Positions 20,416 to 29,940 of a stretch of 53,208 bases of DNA are shown piece by piece. The position numbers were made by a program, and so were the translations under genes. The notes beneath the pieces were generated by a model. The model made no database searches. It saw only the letters and a program-made list of their open reading frames with translations, and was not told where the DNA came from. How positions within the stretch are numbered: the first letter of the stretch is position 1; each line of letters starts with the position of its first letter. This DNA comes from an uncultured Pelagibacteraceae bacterium (GTDB lineage Bacteria; Pseudomonadota; Alphaproteobacteria; Pelagibacterales; Pelagibacteraceae): assembly GCA_902624345.1 (NCBI GenBank), contig CACNXI010000003.1:1-53208 (forward strand), written 5' to 3'.

Positions 20416-20736
20416 ATGGCAAAAATTACTTACATAGAACATAATGGAACGAACCATACAATAGATGTTCAAAACGGACTGACAGTTATGGAAGGTGCCG
20501 TTCAAAACAATATACCTGGAATTGATGCTGATTGTGGAGGAAGCATGGCTTGTGCGACATGTCACGTTTACGTCAAAGACGAATGGTTTAAAAAGATAAA
20601 TGAAAAGAATGAAGGAGAAGATGACATGCTAGATCAAGCTTTCGAACCTAAAAGTAATAGTCGATTAAGCTGTCAAATTATTGTGTCAGATGAATTAGAA
20701 GGGCTGGTAGTTAATATGCCAGAGAAACAAACTTAA
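20416..20736 (+). CDS. 2Fe-2S adrenodoxin-type ferredoxin
   Basis: 106 aa; [17 protein letters not shown] and RLSCQI cysteine ligands. Confidence 0.95.
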   Translation: MAKITYIEHNGTNHTIDVQNGLTVMEGAVQNNIPGIDADCGGSMACATCHVYVKDEWFKKINEKNEGEDDMLDQAFEPKSNSRLSCQIIVSDELEGLVVNMPEKQT

Positions 20737-21755
20737 TGATTAAAACAGATGCGTTAATAGTTGGAGCAGGACCTACAGGTTTGTTTACTGCACATCAATT
20801 AAAATTAATTGGTTTAGATTGTGAAGTCGTGGACAATTTAGACAAAATAGGCGGACAATGTATAGAACTTTATCCTGACAAACCTATTTATGATATTCCA
20901 GCAGTGCCAGAGTGTACAGGCGAGGAACTTACAAATAATTTAATAAATCAACTAAAGCCATTCGATATTAAATTTCACTTATCTGAAAGAGTTGATGAAG
21001 TTAAAAAAGATGGTGATAAATGGATTGTCAAAACAAATAAAGGTACTTTATTTACTACTCCTAATGTTATTATAGCAGGTGGAGTTGGATCATTTGAACC
21101 AAGAAAATTTTCAGTTGAAGGACATGAGAAATTTGAAAATAAATCTATTTTATACTCAATAAAAGATAAAAATATTTTTAAAGGAAAGACAGTCTCAATC
21201 TTTGGAGGGGGAGACAGCGCTCTTGATTGGGCAGTTGAATTATCAAATAATTGTAATGTTAATCTTATACACAGAAGAGATGAATTTAGGGGTGCTCAGG
21301 CAACTGTGGATAAGGTACATGAGCTAGCTAAATCAAAAAAAATAAATCTTTTTACCAAGTTTCAATTAAAGAAGATCAATGGCTCAAGCGAAATTGAAAG
21401 TATAGATATTGAAGATAATGATAAAAAAGTTGAAAATTTAAAAACAGATTATGTACTAGGTTTCTTTGGGCTAATTATGCAGTTAGGGCCGATTGCGAAT
21501 TGGGGGCTTAATATTGATAAAAAAACAGTTGAAGTTGATACTGAAAAATTCGAAACAAACCAAAAAGGTATTTATGCTGTGGGTGATATTTGCAATTATC
21601 CTGGGAAGTTAAAATTAATTTTATCTGGTTTCCATGAAGGAGCCTTAGCAGCGAGGGCCTGCTTTAAATTAGCTAGACCTAATGAGAAATATCGTTTTGA
21701 ATTTACGACATCTTCGAAAACAATCAAAAATAGACTTGGCGTAAAAGGTGATTGA
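20736..21755 (+). CDS. Ferredoxin/thioredoxin-type NAD(P)H reductase (TrxB-like FNR)
   Basis: 339 aa; IVGAGPTGLFTAHQL FAD motif, FGGGDSALDWAVEL NADPH motif, GIYAVGDICNYPGKLKLILSGFHEGALAA. Confidence 0.92.
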   Translation: MIKTDALIVGAGPTGLFTAHQLKLIGLDCEVVDNLDKIGGQCIELYPDKPIYDIPAVPECTGEELTNNLINQLKPFDIKFHLSERVDEVKKDGDKWIVKTNKGTLFTTPNVIIAGGVGSFEPRKFSVEGHEKFENKSILYSIKDKNIFKGKTVSIFGGGDSALDWAVELSNNCNVNLIHRRDEFRGAQATVDKVHELAKSKKINLFTKFQLKKINGSSEIESIDIEDNDKKVENLKTDYVLGFFGLIMQLGPIANWGLNIDKKTVEVDTEKFETNQKGIYAVGDICNYPGKLKLILSGFHEGALAARACFKLARPNEKYRFEFTTSSKTIKNRLGVKGD

Positions 21756-22374
21756 GCTTTTTACAGCCGATACGCCTAATGGAAAAAAGATCTCAATTAT
21801 GCTCGAGGAAATTCAACATGAGTACAAAGTTACGAAGATTAATTTGTTTAAAAATGAGCAATTTAACACTGAATTTAAAAAAATAAGCCCATTTAATAAA
21901 ATCCCTGTAATAAAAGACCATGATAACGGTAAAACAATTTTTGAGTCTGGTGCAATCTTGATCTACCTAGGTAATAAAAGTGGCAAGTTTTATGACGAAA
22001 AAAATAAAGACCAAATCAATCAATGGTTAATGGCCCAGATGGGTTATGTCGGACCAATGCTGGGTCAACATCACCAGTTTCACCATTATAATCCTGGAAA
22101 AAGTAAATTTGGGGAAGATAGATATTTTAAAATTTCAAAAGCAATCTATAACGATTTAGATCTAAGATTATCACAATCAAAATTTTTAGCAGGTGAAGAA
22201 TACTCAATTGCTGACATAGCTACATGGCCATGGATTGCTAGGCATGACTGGCATGATATTGGTTTAAAGAACTACAAAAATTTGACAAGATGGTATAACG
22301 ATATTGCAGGAAGAGCAGCGGTCATCAAAGGTTATGATTTTATGAATAAAGGAGAAAAAATACCCTCCCCCTAA
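21748..22374 (+). CDS. Glutathione S-transferase family protein
   Basis: GTG start; LFTADTPNGKKISIMLEE, FESGAILIYLGNKSG, YSIADIATWPWIAR. Confidence 0.9.
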   Translation: MIELFTADTPNGKKISIMLEEIQHEYKVTKINLFKNEQFNTEFKKISPFNKIPVIKDHDNGKTIFESGAILIYLGNKSGKFYDEKNKDQINQWLMAQMGYVGPMLGQHHQFHHYNPGKSKFGEDRYFKISKAIYNDLDLRLSQSKFLAGEEYSIADIATWPWIARHDWHDIGLKNYKNLTRWYNDIAGRAAVIKGYDFMNKGEKIPSP

Positions 22375-22790
22375 ACATCACTTGCGTAAACTTTTTCCTC
22401 TTTTTCATGTTTTTCTTGAGCAGAAATACTTAAAGTTGCAACAGGACGAGCAATTAATCTCTTAATTCCAATTGGTTCACCTGTATCTTCACAGAAACCA
22501 TATGTTCCATCTTTAATTCTTCTTAGCGCAGCATCGATTTTAGATATAAGTTTTATCTGTCTATTTATAGCTCTCATCTCAACATTTTTGTCAGTGTATG
22601 AACTTGCCTGATCTACAATATCTGCTGACGTGCTATTGTCATCCATTGAGCTATTATATAAAGCTTCGTTGTTTGATCTTATAAGATCTTTTTTCCACTC
22701 TGATAATTTGTTTTTGAAAAACAGCTTATGTTTTTCACACATATATTTTTCTGATTCTTTTGGAACGTAGTTTTTTGAAATTTTAACCAT
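22371..22790 (-). CDS. dksA: DksA/TraR-family transcription factor with degenerate zinc-finger cysteines
   Basis: 139 aa; DGTYGFCEDTGEPIGIKRLIARPVATLSISAQEKHEKEE. Confidence 0.92.
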   Translation of the reverse strand: MVKISKNYVPKESEKYMCEKHKLFFKNKLSEWKKDLIRSNNEALYNSSMDDNSTSADIVDQASSYTDKNVEMRAINRQIKLISKIDAALRRIKDGTYGFCEDTGEPIGIKRLIARPVATLSISAQEKHEKEEKVYASDV

Positions 22791-22823
22791 TTTAATTTCT
22801 AAAGCGCTCGCAGTATATTCAGC

Positions 22824-22852
22824 AATTAAATGGTGTCAAGGAACCATTAATT
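22824..22852. promoter_or_regulatory. Inverted repeat in divergent dksA / glycosyltransferase intergenic region
   Basis: AATTAaATGGT-gtcaagga-ACCATTAATT, 10-bp arms with one bulged A. Confidence 0.35.
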
Positions 22853-22870
22853 GTATAAATATAGAGGTAT

Positions 22871-24190
22871 ATGTTTAAAAAAAAGAATATAAGTAATTTA
22901 TTCTATCTTTTTTTAATTGCACACTTATTTGTTTGGACCTTGATTCCCTCTATAACAAATAATAATTTACCATTAGATACGATAGAAGCGTTAGCCTGGG
23001 GCAGTAATTTAGATTGGGGATATAACAAACATCCACCAGTGAGTGCTTTCTTTGTTGAATTTTTTTATTTTCTTTTTGGAAGTAATGACATTGCTTATTA
23101 TTTTTTAAGTCAAATTTTTGTAATATCAGCCTTTTATATAGTATGGACATTTTCAAATGAATTTTTTCAAAATAAAACGTTAAGTTTTTTTTCTGTTTTA
23201 ATTCTAGAAGGAATATATTTTTACAATTTTACTACGCCAGAATTTAATGTAAACGTTTGCCAATTACCTTTTTGGGCACTTACAGTTTACCTCTCATGGA
23301 AATTATACATGAAGAAAGATACAAATACTGTAATACTAATTTTGTTAGGTGTAACCGCTGCATTTGGTTTTTTAACAAAGTATTTGTTTGCTTATTTGCT
23401 TTTATCAGTAGTAATGATTTTTGCCTATGAGTTTTTTATAACAAAAACTAGGAAAATAGATTTTAAACATTATTTACCAATTGAAATATTTTTCGTTTTG
23501 TTAGTCCCTCATTTAATTTGGCTTTTTCAAAATGATTTTGTAACAATTAAATATGCTTTTAATAGAGCTGGACTAGTAGATTATAGTTTTTTAAATCACT
23601 TAAAGTTTCCAATTATATTTTTGATGAAACAGATCGGTATATTAATTCCTTTTTTTGTTCTTTGTTATTTCATAGTAAAAAAGATAAAAATAAGATTTGA
23701 TATAAAGGATAAAAAAAAATATTTCATTTTACTAATAAATTTTCTTCCAATAGTTTTAATGTTTGTGACTTCAGTTGTAACTGGCTCAAAAATAAGAACA
23801 ATGTGGATGACACCTTTTTATCTTTTTTTCGGTGTTCTTATTTTAAGTATGTTTGATATTAAAGATGACGAACAAACGTTTAAAGAATTTTTCAAACCAT
23901 TTTTAATTTTGTTTTTATTATCTCCTATTACATATGGTCTGGTCTCACTCATTAATGAAAATAAAAGAACTGATTATAAGGGTAAGGTTGAAGCTAATAA
24001 AGTTCTTCAAGTTTGGCAAAAAGATTTCACAGAGAAAATTAACGTAGTTTTGGGAGATGAATGGTATGCAGGTAATATATCTTACCATATGGAAGGAAGA
24101 CCAGTATGGCTTGGAGAAATAAATCAAAAAAATGTTGATTTACTTAATGCTTATATTTGTACTAAAAAAGTTTGTGTAGGTTATAGATGA
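22871..24190 (+). CDS. ArnT/PMT-like glycosyltransferase (GT39-type), polytopic membrane protein
   Basis: LDTIEALAWGSNLDWGYNKHPPVSAFFVEFFY motif and many TM helices. Confidence 0.85.
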   Translation: MFKKKNISNLFYLFLIAHLFVWTLIPSITNNNLPLDTIEALAWGSNLDWGYNKHPPVSAFFVEFFYFLFGSNDIAYYFLSQIFVISAFYIVWTFSNEFFQNKTLSFFSVLILEGIYFYNFTTPEFNVNVCQLPFWALTVYLSWKLYMKKDTNTVILILLGVTAAFGFLTKYLFAYLLLSVVMIFAYEFFITKTRKIDFKHYLPIEIFFVLLVPHLIWLFQNDFVTIKYAFNRAGLVDYSFLNHLKFPIIFLMKQIGILIPFFVLCYFIVKKIKIRFDIKDKKKYFILLINFLPIVLMFVTSVVTGSKIRTMWMTPFYLFFGVLILSMFDIKDDEQTFKEFFKPFLILFLLSPITYGLVSLINENKRTDYKGKVEANKVLQVWQKDFTEKINVVLGDEWYAGNISYHMEGRPVWLGEINQKNVDLLNAYICTKKVCVGYR

Positions 24191-25053
24191 AAAAAATAAT
24201 AATCTTAATTCCAGTTTATAACGATTGGCAGTCTCTTGAAAAACTTATTGAAGATATAAATTTGAAGGTAAAAAATATTAATTGTAAGTTTTCAATTTTT
24301 GTAATTAACGACGGATCTACAGAGGAATATGATGATAAAAGATTCTCCACAGAGGAAATCAAAGTCGAAGTTGTCAGTTTATTAAAAAATGTTGGTCATG
24401 CCAGATCTATTGCGACTGGTTTAAAATATATTTATGAAAAAGAGGATTTCGACTATGTAATTCCAATGGATGGTGACGGGGAGGACAGACCTGATGAAAT
24501 TACTAAATTTATTGAAAGCACAGATTATTACGTTGAAAAAGCTATAGTTGGTGAAAGAATAAAAAGATCTGAAGGATCAGTTTTTACCTTTTTTTATGTA
24601 ATCCATAAATTTTTGACATATTTCTTTACTGGAAAAAATATCAAATTTGGAAATTTCACCTGTTTACCTAAATCAGTTGTTAAAAAGTTTATTATTGAAA
24701 AATCTTCCTGGAATAGTTTTTCTGGATCGCTTGTTAAAATTGAAAAGAGCTTTGGATCTATTAAATCAACTAGAGGCAAACGTTATTTTGGGCCATCGAA
24801 AATGAGTTTTTTAAATCTAGTTAAACATAGTTTATCTATTATCTCTGTTTTTAAGCTTAATGTTACTATAAGATCAATTTTATTTTTTGTAATTTATTTT
24901 ACCATCATTAATAAAAATATTTCCTTAATTACTATCTTTCCTCTATTTTTACTTATCATATTTTTATTTATTATTTTCAATTTATCCAATAGAGAAAACG
25001 TTAAAGAATTCGATGCTTCACTCTCAAACATTGGGGATGTACGTCCGCACTAG
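24187..25053 (+). CDS. Glycosyltransferase family 2 (dolichol-phosphate-mannosyltransferase-like) with C-terminal TM helices
   Basis: [39 protein letters not shown]; hydrophobic C-terminus; overlaps upstream GT39 gene. Confidence 0.88.
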   Translation: MKKIIILIPVYNDWQSLEKLIEDINLKVKNINCKFSIFVINDGSTEEYDDKRFSTEEIKVEVVSLLKNVGHARSIATGLKYIYEKEDFDYVIPMDGDGEDRPDEITKFIESTDYYVEKAIVGERIKRSEGSVFTFFYVIHKFLTYFFTGKNIKFGNFTCLPKSVVKKFIIEKSSWNSFSGSLVKIEKSFGSIKSTRGKRYFGPSKMSFLNLVKHSLSIISVFKLNVTIRSILFFVIYFTIINKNISLITIFPLFLLIIFLFIIFNLSNRENVKEFDASLSNIGDVRPH

Positions 25054-26330
25054 TTTGCTAGTATTTTAGGCAAAGAATAAAAATCTGCAGTATCAATTTT
25101 TGAGGAATATTGTCTTCTCATACTCCATTTTTTATTTATACCTGCACTTGCCAAGCTAATTGTTGATCTTCCATACCTATAGTTAGTGTTATCAATAGAT
25201 TGCATTAAGTTTTTAATTCTTTCGTCTTTTGTAGACTTAAATAAACTATTTCCTTTTTCAGAGTCAGACAAACTCGACAAGATTATACCAGCTTTTTGAT
25301 ATTTGAATCCATCTTTGTATATTAGATCAAGACCTGTAAGAGCATTTTTAACTATTTCGATACTATTATTTGTTGCAATAGGGAAATCAATTGTCTTTGA
25401 ATTTGAATAGAATATACCTTTATTTTGAAAAGGACTTGTTCTTATAAAAACAGTGATAGACTTACAGACTAGTGACTCAGATCTAATTTTTTCTGCTGCA
25501 TTTAAACAATAGCTTGTTACAGATTCTTTCAGTTCTCTGAGTTTTTCTACTTTCTTTCCAAATGATCTCGATACACAACAACTTTTTCTTTTTGCTTGTT
25601 TAGTTTCAATTTCAATACAAGGAACACCTCTAAGCTCCATAGCAGTTCTTGAACTAAGAACGTTTTTTGTTTTTTTAATCCAAGTATTTGAAGCATTTTT
25701 TAATTGTTTTGCATTATAAATTCCATTTTTGATATAAAACTTTGAGAGTTGTTTTCCAACTCCCCATATATCTCTTACTTCAACTTTTTCTAATATTGGG
25801 TCTAAGTCCTTGATATTGACCAAACTTACAACACCTGACTTTTGTTTTTTCGCTATATGATTTGCAACCTTACTTAAAGTTTTAGTTTCAGCTATTCCGA
25901 TACTAGTTGGTATACCGGTCCATTGTAAAACAGTGTTTCTAATTTCTTTACCAACATCTTTTACTTCTTTATCTGAAAAATTAGACAAATCTAAAAAAGC
26001 TTCATCAATAGAATAAACTTCTATTTTTGAGTTAAATCTTTTTAGTGTTCGCATTACTCTTCGTGATATGTCACCATATAGAGAATAGTTTGAAGAAAAT
26101 ACCTGAACATTGTTTTTTATAATAATATTTCTTGCTTTAAAATAAGGTTCTCCCATTTTAATCCCCAAGGCTTTAGCTTCGTTAGATCTTGATATTATAC
26201 ACCCATCGTTATTAGAAAGAACTACCACAGGTAGTCTTCTTATTTTTGGGTTGAATAATCTTTCACAAGAGACATAGAAAGAATTACAATCTATCAATGC
26301 AATTTTTTTAGTATACAGAGTGGATGACAT
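25050..26330 (-). CDS. umuC: DNA polymerase V catalytic subunit UmuC (Y-family)
   Basis: [52 protein letters not shown]. Confidence 0.95.
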   Translation of the reverse strand: MSSTLYTKKIALIDCNSFYVSCERLFNPKIRRLPVVVLSNNDGCIISRSNEAKALGIKMGEPYFKARNIIIKNNVQVFSSNYSLYGDISRRVMRTLKRFNSKIEVYSIDEAFLDLSNFSDKEVKDVGKEIRNTVLQWTGIPTSIGIAETKTLSKVANHIAKKQKSGVVSLVNIKDLDPILEKVEVRDIWGVGKQLSKFYIKNGIYNAKQLKNASNTWIKKTKNVLSSRTAMELRGVPCIEIETKQAKRKSCCVSRSFGKKVEKLRELKESVTSYCLNAAEKIRSESLVCKSITVFIRTSPFQNKGIFYSNSKTIDFPIATNNSIEIVKNALTGLDLIYKDGFKYQKAGIILSSLSDSEKGNSLFKSTKDERIKNLMQSIDNTNYRYGRSTISLASAGINKKWSMRRQYSSKIDTADFYSLPKILAN

Positions 26331-26703
26331 AAGTTACGACCCCCCAAACAAAAACATCTGCTTCTTCATTTATTAAAATTCTATCCTCAAATTTTTTAGA
26401 TCCAGAAGTTAGAAATTGTTTATCGTTTTCTTTGACAAAACTTTTAACAACAAGTTCGTCGTGAACATTCGCTATAACAGTAGAAAAGTTTTTAGGCTTT
26501 AGGCTTTTGTCTACAACTAATAGATCTCCGTCATAAATTCCAGCGTTGACCATAGATTTTCCCTGTACCCTAATTATAAATGTTGCAGGAACATTTTTTA
26601 TGAGGTGAACATTTAGATCTATGTCTTCCTCAATGTAGTCTGTAGCTGGCGAAGGAAAACCTGCTCCAGCTTTGTGTAAATAATAGGGTATAGTTATCTT
26701 CAT
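26308..26703 (-). CDS. umuD: UmuD-like S24 autopeptidase
   Basis: [37 protein letters not shown] (Ser), DELVVKSF (Lys); overlaps umuC by 23 bp. Confidence 0.94.
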   Translation of the reverse strand: MKITIPYYLHKAGAGFPSPATDYIEEDIDLNVHLIKNVPATFIIRVQGKSMVNAGIYDGDLLVVDKSLKPKNFSTVIANVHDELVVKSFVKENDKQFLTSGSKKFEDRILINEEADVFVWGVVTYVIHSVY

Positions 26704-26707
26704 AAAT

Positions 26708-26722
26708 GTTCTTATTTTGTTC
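26708..26722 (-). promoter_or_regulatory. SOS (LexA) box upstream of umuDC
   Basis: GTTC-TTATTTT-GTTC on + (GAACAAAATAAGAAC on -): exact GTTC-N7-GTTC alphaproteobacterial SOS consensus immediately upstream of umuD. Confidence 0.8.
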
Positions 26723-26835
26723 TTTTTTAATTAATAGCCTAATAAATCGATATAGTCAAATAGGTTGTATTTTGAGTCTGAAATTGAATCAAAAGTGAAT
26801 CAAAACGAGAACACTGTAACTACATTTTGATACGT

Positions 26836-26844
26836 TGTGGATAA
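26836..26844 (-). promoter_or_regulatory. DnaA box-like 9-mer (single)
   Basis: TGTGGATAA = reverse complement of TTATCCACA, in the intergenic region between umuD and the GFA gene. Confidence 0.35.
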
Positions 26845-26872
26845 CTTTTACAAGGGATAGAGTAAAAAAGAG

Positions 26873-27247
26873 ATGAAAAAATTAACGTGTCACTGCGGAG
26901 CAATAGAAATAAAAATAAAATTAAAAGGAAAATCAAATGATTATTACAGATGCAATTGCTCTATTTGTAAAAGAAAAGGCTCTATAACAACAATAGTGGA
27001 TAAGAAAAGTTTAGAAATAATTAAGGGTGCGGAAAAAATTAAATGTTACCAATTCAATACAAAAGCAGCAAAGCACTTTTTTTGTTCAGTCTGTGGAATA
27101 AATACTCATAATTTAAGAAGGAGTGATCCAAATACATATGGGGTAAACGTTGGATGTTTGGAAGATATATCAACTAAAGAATTATTTGAACTTAATGTGA
27201 GAGTGAACGATGGTAAAAATCACAAGATGGATAGAATTGAAAAATGA
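26873..27247 (+). CDS. GFA (glutathione-dependent formaldehyde-activating)/CENP-V domain protein, copy 1
   Basis: LTCHCGAIEIKIKL, YRCNCSICKRKGSI, FCSVCGINTHNLRR. Confidence 0.9.
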   Translation: MKKLTCHCGAIEIKIKLKGKSNDYYRCNCSICKRKGSITTIVDKKSLEIIKGAEKIKCYQFNTKAAKHFFCSVCGINTHNLRRSDPNTYGVNVGCLEDISTKELFELNVRVNDGKNHKMDRIEK

Positions 27248-27615
27248 TTAAAAAATTAACATGTCATTGTGGTGAAGTTGAAGCTGAAGTAAAAATACCT
27301 GAAACAGGTATTGAAAAATTCATGAGATGTAATTGCTCTTTATGCAAAAGAAAAGGATACATAATTGGTGTAGTAGGGGAAAACGATTTCAAATTAATTA
27401 AAGGCGAAAAAATATTAAAACTTTACCAATATTATACAAAAGTTGCTAAACACTATTTCTGTTCTATATGTGGTATTCATACTCACAATAGACCAAGAAT
27501 TAATCCAAAAATCTATGGAATAAACATTGCATGTATTGACGACATAGATACTTTTGCTTTAAAAGATGTTCCAATCAACAATGGTGAAAATCACCCATTA
27601 GACCAAAAAGAATAA
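27244..27615 (+). CDS. GFA/CENP-V domain protein, copy 2
   Basis: LTCHCGEVEAEVKI, MRCNCSLCKRKGYI, FCSICGIHTHNRPR; adjacent paralog. Confidence 0.9.
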   Translation: MIKKLTCHCGEVEAEVKIPETGIEKFMRCNCSLCKRKGYIIGVVGENDFKLIKGEKILKLYQYYTKVAKHYFCSICGIHTHNRPRINPKIYGINIACIDDIDTFALKDVPINNGENHPLDQKE

Positions 27616-27616
27616 G

Positions 27617-28546
27617 ATGCAAAATTATAGAGAGTGTTTTGAAAAAGTAAGGAAAGATTGTGTAAAATACATACAGTCTCAAGAAACAAAAAAAGAAAAG
27701 TTTAAAAACAAAGATCAAATGATAAAATCTCATATAATTCCTTTATGTTTTTGGATTAACAAAAAAAGGAAAAGTAAAAAAACTTTGCTCGTGGGACTTG
27801 CAGGAGGTCAGGGTACTGGAAAAACAACAATTTCAACTTTATTAAGATTAGTACTTGTCAAATATTTTAAATTACAGGTTTTCAAAATTTCTATTGACGA
27901 TTTTTATAAAACTAGAAATGAAAGAATTTTATTATCGAAAAATAAACATCCTTTGTTACTTACAAGAGGGGTTCCAGGCACCCATGACATACAATTAATG
28001 ATTAATCTTTTTAGGAAAGTTAAAAAAAATACATTTAGATCAATTAATGTTCCGAAATTTGATAAGTCAATTGATGACAGGTGCAAAAAAAATAGTTGGT
28101 TCAAATTAAAAAAGAAACCAGATATTTTAATTTTAGAGGGTTGGTGTGTTGGTGCTAAACCTGAAGGTGGCAGATCTTTAAATAGACCGATAAATATTTT
28201 AGAAAAAAATGCAGACAAAAAAAAGATTTGGAGAAGTTATGTTAATAATCAACTTAAATCGAAATATTCAAAACTCTTTGATCAGTTGGATAGTCTGTTA
28301 TATTTAAAAGCTAAAAATTTTAAATTACTAAAAAGATGGAGATTGAAACAAGAAAAAAAACTTAAAATGAAAAGGGGAACAAAAAAAAATTCAAAAATAA
28401 TGAATGAGAGAGAAGTTGAAACTTTTATGATGACTTATCAAAGAATTACTCAAAACATGTTTAAACATGCTCCAAAATATTCTTCAGCAGTTATAGATCT
28501 TAATGAAAACCATCAAATTAAAAAGATAAAATTTAAACATGTTTAA
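27617..28546 (+). CDS. D-glycerate 3-kinase-like P-loop kinase
   Basis: GLAGGQGTGKTTISTLL P-loop, ISIDDFYKTRNER, TRGVPGTHDI, ILEGWCVGAKP. Confidence 0.82.
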   Translation: MQNYRECFEKVRKDCVKYIQSQETKKEKFKNKDQMIKSHIIPLCFWINKKRKSKKTLLVGLAGGQGTGKTTISTLLRLVLVKYFKLQVFKISIDDFYKTRNERILLSKNKHPLLLTRGVPGTHDIQLMINLFRKVKKNTFRSINVPKFDKSIDDRCKKNSWFKLKKKPDILILEGWCVGAKPEGGRSLNRPINILEKNADKKKIWRSYVNNQLKSKYSKLFDQLDSLLYLKAKNFKLLKRWRLKQEKKLKMKRGTKKNSKIMNEREVETFMMTYQRITQNMFKHAPKYSSAVIDLNENHQIKKIKFKHV

Positions 28547-29843
28547 TTTTTTCAGATTAATAATTTTAATTTTATTTATTTTTACACAAAATTTGTATGC
28601 TGCAGATCTCTACAAAGCGTTGCAAGATGCTTACTTAAGTAATCCTGAATTAAATGCAGAGAGAAAAAACATTTCAGTATCTGAAGAGGATTTGAAAATT
28701 TCAAAAAGTGAGTTTTTGCCCTCTGTTACAATTACCGGCACAAAAAGTGAAGCGACTACCAAAAAATTAACTGATCGTGATGGAACAGATGCTTCTATAA
28801 CTGATGTAGATACCGAGACACAAACTGTCACGATAGAGCAAAAAGTTTTTCAAGGTTTAGGTGGAAAAGCAGATGTTGAAAAAAGTAAAATTGGAGTAAA
28901 TTTAGCAAAAGCAAAATTATTAAAGAAAGAACAAGAAGTTATTTTAAGTGCCGCTGAAGCTTTTACAGGAGTTATCTTAGCTAATAAGAAATTTAAGATA
29001 AATAAAGAAAATTTAGATCTATTAGAAAGACAAGTCGAGACAGATCAAAATAGACTTGAGAGCGGAATAATAACTTTGGCTGACTTAGCTCAATCTGAGT
29101 CATCTTTAGCCGGAGCACAAGCTCAATTTATCAGCTCTCAAAACGATTTAGTAACTGCTAAACTTCTTTATGAAAAGATTATAGGTCCACTAGACGATAT
29201 TGATAGCTTAGGTGAAGATGTAAATATAGAATTTGATATTCCCACATCCCTTCAAAATGCAATTCAAATTTCAAAAGGGAACAATCCAGATCTTACAATT
29301 GCTAAACTAGAGTACGATCAATCTGAAAAGGATGTTAAAATTGCACTTTCTGAATTTTCGCCTTCAGCAACGATTTCAGCTAAGTCTTCAAAATCAGATG
29401 ATTTTAGCTCATCGTATGATGAAAGAGAACAAGAGACAGTAAGTGCAGAAATTTCTTGGCCAATATTTCAAGGAGGAAAAAATTCAGCATCTCTTGAAAG
29501 GAGCAAGAATTTACAAAATCGAAAACAATTACTTTTAGATAATGCAGTTAGAACTAATGAAACAAACGTTGCTAGTGCCTGGTCTAAGTTTCAATCTTCA
29601 GATAGCTTGTTATCTTCAGTTCGTGCGCAGGTGAAAGCTGCAGAAATTGCTCACGAGGGGATCACAGTTGAGTATGAAACTGGACTTGGAAGAACTACAC
29701 TTGATGTTATTCAGTCAAATACAATTCTTTTAACTGCTAGAATCAATTTAGCTAATTCAGAAAGAAACCTCCTATTGTCACAGTTAGAGCTTTTAAAATC
29801 AGTAGGTCTTTTGAACGCAAAATATCTCAATATTATTAAGTAA
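28539..29843 (+). CDS. tolC: TolC-family outer membrane efflux protein
   Basis: 434 aa; signal peptide, DLYKALQDAYLSNPELNAERKNISVSEED, duplicated OEP domains. Confidence 0.92.
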   Translation: MFNFFRLIILILFIFTQNLYAADLYKALQDAYLSNPELNAERKNISVSEEDLKISKSEFLPSVTITGTKSEATTKKLTDRDGTDASITDVDTETQTVTIEQKVFQGLGGKADVEKSKIGVNLAKAKLLKKEQEVILSAAEAFTGVILANKKFKINKENLDLLERQVETDQNRLESGIITLADLAQSESSLAGAQAQFISSQNDLVTAKLLYEKIIGPLDDIDSLGEDVNIEFDIPTSLQNAIQISKGNNPDLTIAKLEYDQSEKDVKIALSEFSPSATISAKSSKSDDFSSSYDEREQETVSAEISWPIFQGGKNSASLERSKNLQNRKQLLLDNAVRTNETNVASAWSKFQSSDSLLSSVRAQVKAAEIAHEGITVEYETGLGRTTLDVIQSNTILLTARINLANSERNLLLSQLELLKSVGLLNAKYLNIIK

Positions 29844-29875
29844 TTTAGAGCTTTTTATTTAATCCTTGCCAATGA

Positions 29876-29890
29876 GAACAAAATGTGTAC
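29876..29890 (+). promoter_or_regulatory. Putative SOS box upstream of recA
   Basis: GAACAAAATGTGTAC (GAAC-N7-GTAC), first nine bases identical to the umuD box read on the - strand. Confidence 0.6.
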
Positions 29891-29940
29891 ATTTAAAAGC
29901 ATGATTCGTATGTTAACAATTAATAAAAAAGAGGCATCAA

